Source: Paraktedonobacter carboxidivorans (GTDB taxonomy: Bacteria; Chloroflexota; Ktedonobacteria; Ktedonobacterales; Ktedonobacteraceae). From it: 64,000 nt of DNA. The stretch covers positions 124,001 to 188,000 of the forward strand of contig JBEVTI010000003.1 in assembly GCA_041156125.1 (NCBI GenBank). Direction: 5' to 3'. The notes under the pieces were generated by a model that saw nothing but the letters and a program-made list of their open reading frames with translations, made no database searches and was not told where the DNA came from. Made by a program: the position numbers and the translations under genes. This document shows, piece by piece, positions 61,931 through 64,000 of this stretch (within the stretch, counting starts at the first letter, position 1; every line of letters begins with the position of its first letter).

Positions 61931-63024
61931 TAAAGCTGTGCTTTGTCAAGTCTCCCGACGATGACTACCGGGAATTCCAGCCCTTTCGCGTGGTGGATGG
62001 TCATAATCTGCACATGTCCCTTTAAAAAGGGTAGTTGCTGATCCCCATCTTCATTGACTCCGTCTTGTTGGAGAAAACAGAAGAAGCGCTCAAAGAAGGC
62101 AGTCCTGATTTCATCCAGCCTGTCTTCAGCGTCAGCGCGATAGTGGCAGTGGCGCTGGAAGATCTCTAGCAGTCTGGAAAAACTCACAAGGTTGGCTCTG
62201 GCTGACTCGCGTTTTTGCAGGGAGAGGAATGGTTCTTCAAAAATGAGTTGATAAAAAGAGCTGATGAGATATTGTACATTGAAATCGCCTTCCTCTTCGT
62301 CGGCCAGCCGCTGCACTTCTTTGGCGATTCTCTGCAACTCTCTGGTGAGCGCCGGGTGGCGCTGGCACCAACTGGTCACTCTCTGCTGAGAGTCAGCGAG
62401 ATAATCTGAAAAATCTTGCTCTCTGATTTCGGTGCTCTGCTCCCTGGCTGAGTATTGCAGGATGAACGCAAAACAACCAAGCATGAGCATGATCTCTGCT
62501 TGCTGAAAAAACGCCCTGGCACGAGGACAGTAGACAGGTATGTCTTTCCCGGCGAGCGCCTGTATATAGGGATCGCTCTTCTCTGGCCGTACAGAATAGA
62601 GCAGGAGCGCAACGTCGCTGTAGTCCTTGATCTTTCCTCGCCTCTTTAAGAGATCTATCAACTCTGCCAATTGCTCTGCCTCATGCTGAGGATCGCTGTC
62701 CGCGATAAGTTGCTGACAGATGCGATGGATGGTTCCCGCGCGAATTTGGGATAAATCGCCTGTATAGTGAACATCTCTGGCAATAGAGGTGAGACGATCC
62801 TCTAACTCATATGCCGCCTTTTCGGTATAGGTACAGAGCACGATCTGCGATGCTTCCGCATCTCCACACAAGAGCAGATTCATCGCGAGCAAGGAGAGGC
62901 TGCGCGTCTTACCAGAATCTGGTCCGGCGACCACAAGAAGTGGACCCCTCTTATGGGAGACAATCGCTTGCTGTGCTTCGTTCATAATGTAGGGCTTTTT
63001 CAATAGTGCAGTAGCGATTTTCAC
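61909..63024 (-). pseudogene. UvrD/RecB-like helicase remnant with internal deletion
   Basis: GTG 63024 has GGAGG 8 nt upstream. Walker A AGPDSGKTRSLSLLA and CTYTEKAAYELEDRL are intact up to GTIHRICQQLI, after which the sequence jumps at about 62700 directly to a much later helicase segment (HEAEQLAELIDLLKRRGKI, YSDVALLLYSVR). The Walker B/motif II-III part of the ATPase is missing. The end IMTIHHAKGLEFPVVIVG is motif V-like. It stops at 61909 in a frame different from the nuclease. Confidence 0.8.
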
Positions 63025-63138
63025 AATATGCTCCTCCAATGGAATATTTTTTCAATGTAGAGGAGCATGCTCATGTATGTCAATGTTCTCTTTAAAAGAA
63101 GTACTTTTAGAAATAGACGTTCAATAGAGAGGTGCCAC

Positions 63139-63363
63139 ATGATGACCCTACCGAATGGAAAACCCATCGACCTGGGCATGCTAATGGCAGAAAAGGAAGC
63201 AGCGTCTACGACATGGCTCCCCAATAGGCACTTATTAGAGCCACAGAATGGTTGCGGCTCGTTAAATTGGTATGAAGAGGTAGATGCCTGGGTTGAAGGA
63301 AATACGTTATTTTTGTTGTGCCTGGATGAGAAACAACGCATTTCTCTTTATCAGATAGAATAA
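63139..63363 (+). CDS. 74-aa hypothetical protein
   Basis: ATG 63139 (or 63142) has GAGAGG about 6 nt upstream. The product is soluble (LPNGKPIDLGMLMAEKEA, LNWYEEVDAWVEGNTLFLL). It looks like a small accessory protein but no family was recognised. The frame opens at 63067 without support. Confidence 0.5.
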   Translation: MMTLPNGKPIDLGMLMAEKEAASTTWLPNRHLLEPQNGCGSLNWYEEVDAWVEGNTLFLLCLDEKQRISLYQIE

Positions 63364-63364
63364 A

Positions 63365-63535
63365 GGGTCGTGTCAGAAAGAAGCTGAGATCATTCATCAG
63401 CTTCTCTCTGAAAAAGGCATCACCATCTATGAAGTTCTGAACCCTCTGATGGAAGGGAGCGATTTCCCTGGCAGCACTTTTCCGCGCGAGATTGAAAAAA
63501 ATCAGGTGAGATGCCAATGGTACTATCTCTCGTAA
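63365..63535 (+). pseudogene. C-terminal coding remnant without start
   Basis: This 57-codon open stretch has protein-like composition (KEAEIIHQLLSEKGITIYEV, PLMEGSDFPGSTFPREIEKN, VRCQWYYLS) and ends with TAA. There is no ATG/GTG/TTG start at its beginning and a TAG precedes it. It is probably a fragment of a lost gene; no family was recognised. Confidence 0.35.
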
Positions 63536-63683
63536 TTGGCCTCAGAAAAATTTGCATCTACGCTGCTCTCAAGCCAAATCAAGCAAGTCCATCTCTTTAC
63601 TCTTCCGATTTTTGAGTATACTTAGAGAATGAAGATACAACATGATAGCTTTTGAGAGGGTAAACAGACAGAGGGAGATTTCC

Positions 63684-64000
63684 ATGAGAAAACAGTCAAA
63701 CCGTGGTCGGGGACAATCTCGTTCGCAGCGTCAGAGACCCGTAGCAAAAACACGAAGTACGTTGGGATATCGTCTTTTGTTGATTGGATGCCTACTGGTT
63801 GCAGTGGTGTGGATACTTATGCGTGTACCTCCTGGGTTCCTTATCGGAGGAAGCATCGCCGTCCTTGTGGTCATTCTTTTGTGTATCATTATCTGGGTTG
63901 TGCTCCGCTCGCGCCCAACGCTAGAAGAAATGCGCTGGCACCAGGAACAACGAATGGCAGTGGTGCAAATGCAAGAGACCGCACAAACCATCGGAGTCCG
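63684..64000 (+). CDS. two-helix membrane protein (partial)
   Basis: ATG 63684 has GGGAG 6 nt upstream, and the frame runs off the right edge after about 105 codons. A basic N-terminus (MRKQSNRGRGQSRSQRQRP) precedes two hydrophobic helices (RLLLIGCLLVAVVWILM and LIGGSIAVLVVILLCIIIWVVL). A charged segment (RPTLEEMRWHQEQRMAVVQM) follows. Proteins of this layout often carry a C-terminal Mrr-type nuclease or similar domain, which the window does not reach. Confidence 0.65.
   Translation, partial: MRKQSNRGRGQSRSQRQRPVAKTRSTLGYRLLLIGCLLVAVVWILMRVPPGFLIGGSIAVLVVILLCIIIWVVLRSRPTLEEMRWHQEQRMAVVQMQETAQTIGV

Overview
The window is chromosomal DNA from a bacterium that looks like a filamentous, soil-type Chloroflexota (Ktedonobacteria-like). 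This placement is inferred from gene content: a tectonin/FG-GAP protein, an AccD-AccA fusion, a small RRM protein, a LivM-LivG fusion and frequent TTG starts. No rRNA, tRNA, transposase, CRISPR array or integrase was seen. Many genes have good Shine-Dalgarno sites, and several intergenic regions carry very long perfect inverted repeats.

Layout. 1-2.3 kb: a minus-strand pair, a GrdB-like protein with an in-frame TGA that is very probably selenocysteine (it has a well-placed SECIS hairpin), followed by an FAD disulfide oxidoreductase cut by the window edge. 2.5-7.7 kb: glycosyltransferase, frameshifted tectonin/FG-GAP protein, CDP-alcohol phosphatidyltransferase and two membrane proteins. 7.7-13.6 kb: plus-strand series of nucleoside hydrolase, Tes/MJ0619-like radical SAM enzyme, MFS transporter, second radical SAM enzyme and a metallophosphoesterase-fold protein without its first metal motif. 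13.9-19.1 kb: glycolate/glyoxylate module (class V aminotransferase, GlcD-GlcF fusion with a membrane anchor, IclR regulator). 19.2-24.96 kb: degraded branched-chain amino-acid ABC transporter and a broken sensor kinase with an intact response regulator; two inverted regulatory-like copies flank the kinase/regulator pair. 25.2-30.6 kb: frameshifted AccDA, CoA-transferase, nonsense-interrupted SnoaL-like protein, DinB, YbaK and RidA proteins. 30.9-36.9 kb: RRM protein, GNAT, MarR with divergent overlapping promoters and a 45-aa membrane peptide, TfoX-like protein, AI-2E transporter, ModA-like protein and a deleted ECF41 sigma gene.

37.4-44.3 kb holds what looks like a compact biosynthetic locus for a guanidino compound: two unusual P450s diverging from an amidinotransferase, an alpha-oxoamine-synthase-type PLP enzyme and an MFS exporter. 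44.5-64 kb: molbindin, alpha/beta hydrolase, topoisomerase III, a broken secreted hydrolase, a broken IclR gene, SDR, SRPBCC and zinc alcohol dehydrogenase genes, a regulator lacking its HTH, aldo/keto reductase, an unrecognised 290-aa protein, Nif3-like protein, a GT-C glycosyltransferase, remnants of a UvrD/RecB-like helicase-nuclease and a partial membrane protein.

Two themes recur. About ten genes are broken by frameshift, nonsense mutation or internal deletion. Several non-coding elements look regulatory: the SECIS hairpin, a 102-nt leader-like sequence present twice with alternative pairing, OmpR-type 11-bp repeats, MarR operators over a shared -35 region, and a palindrome at the aminotransferase promoter.
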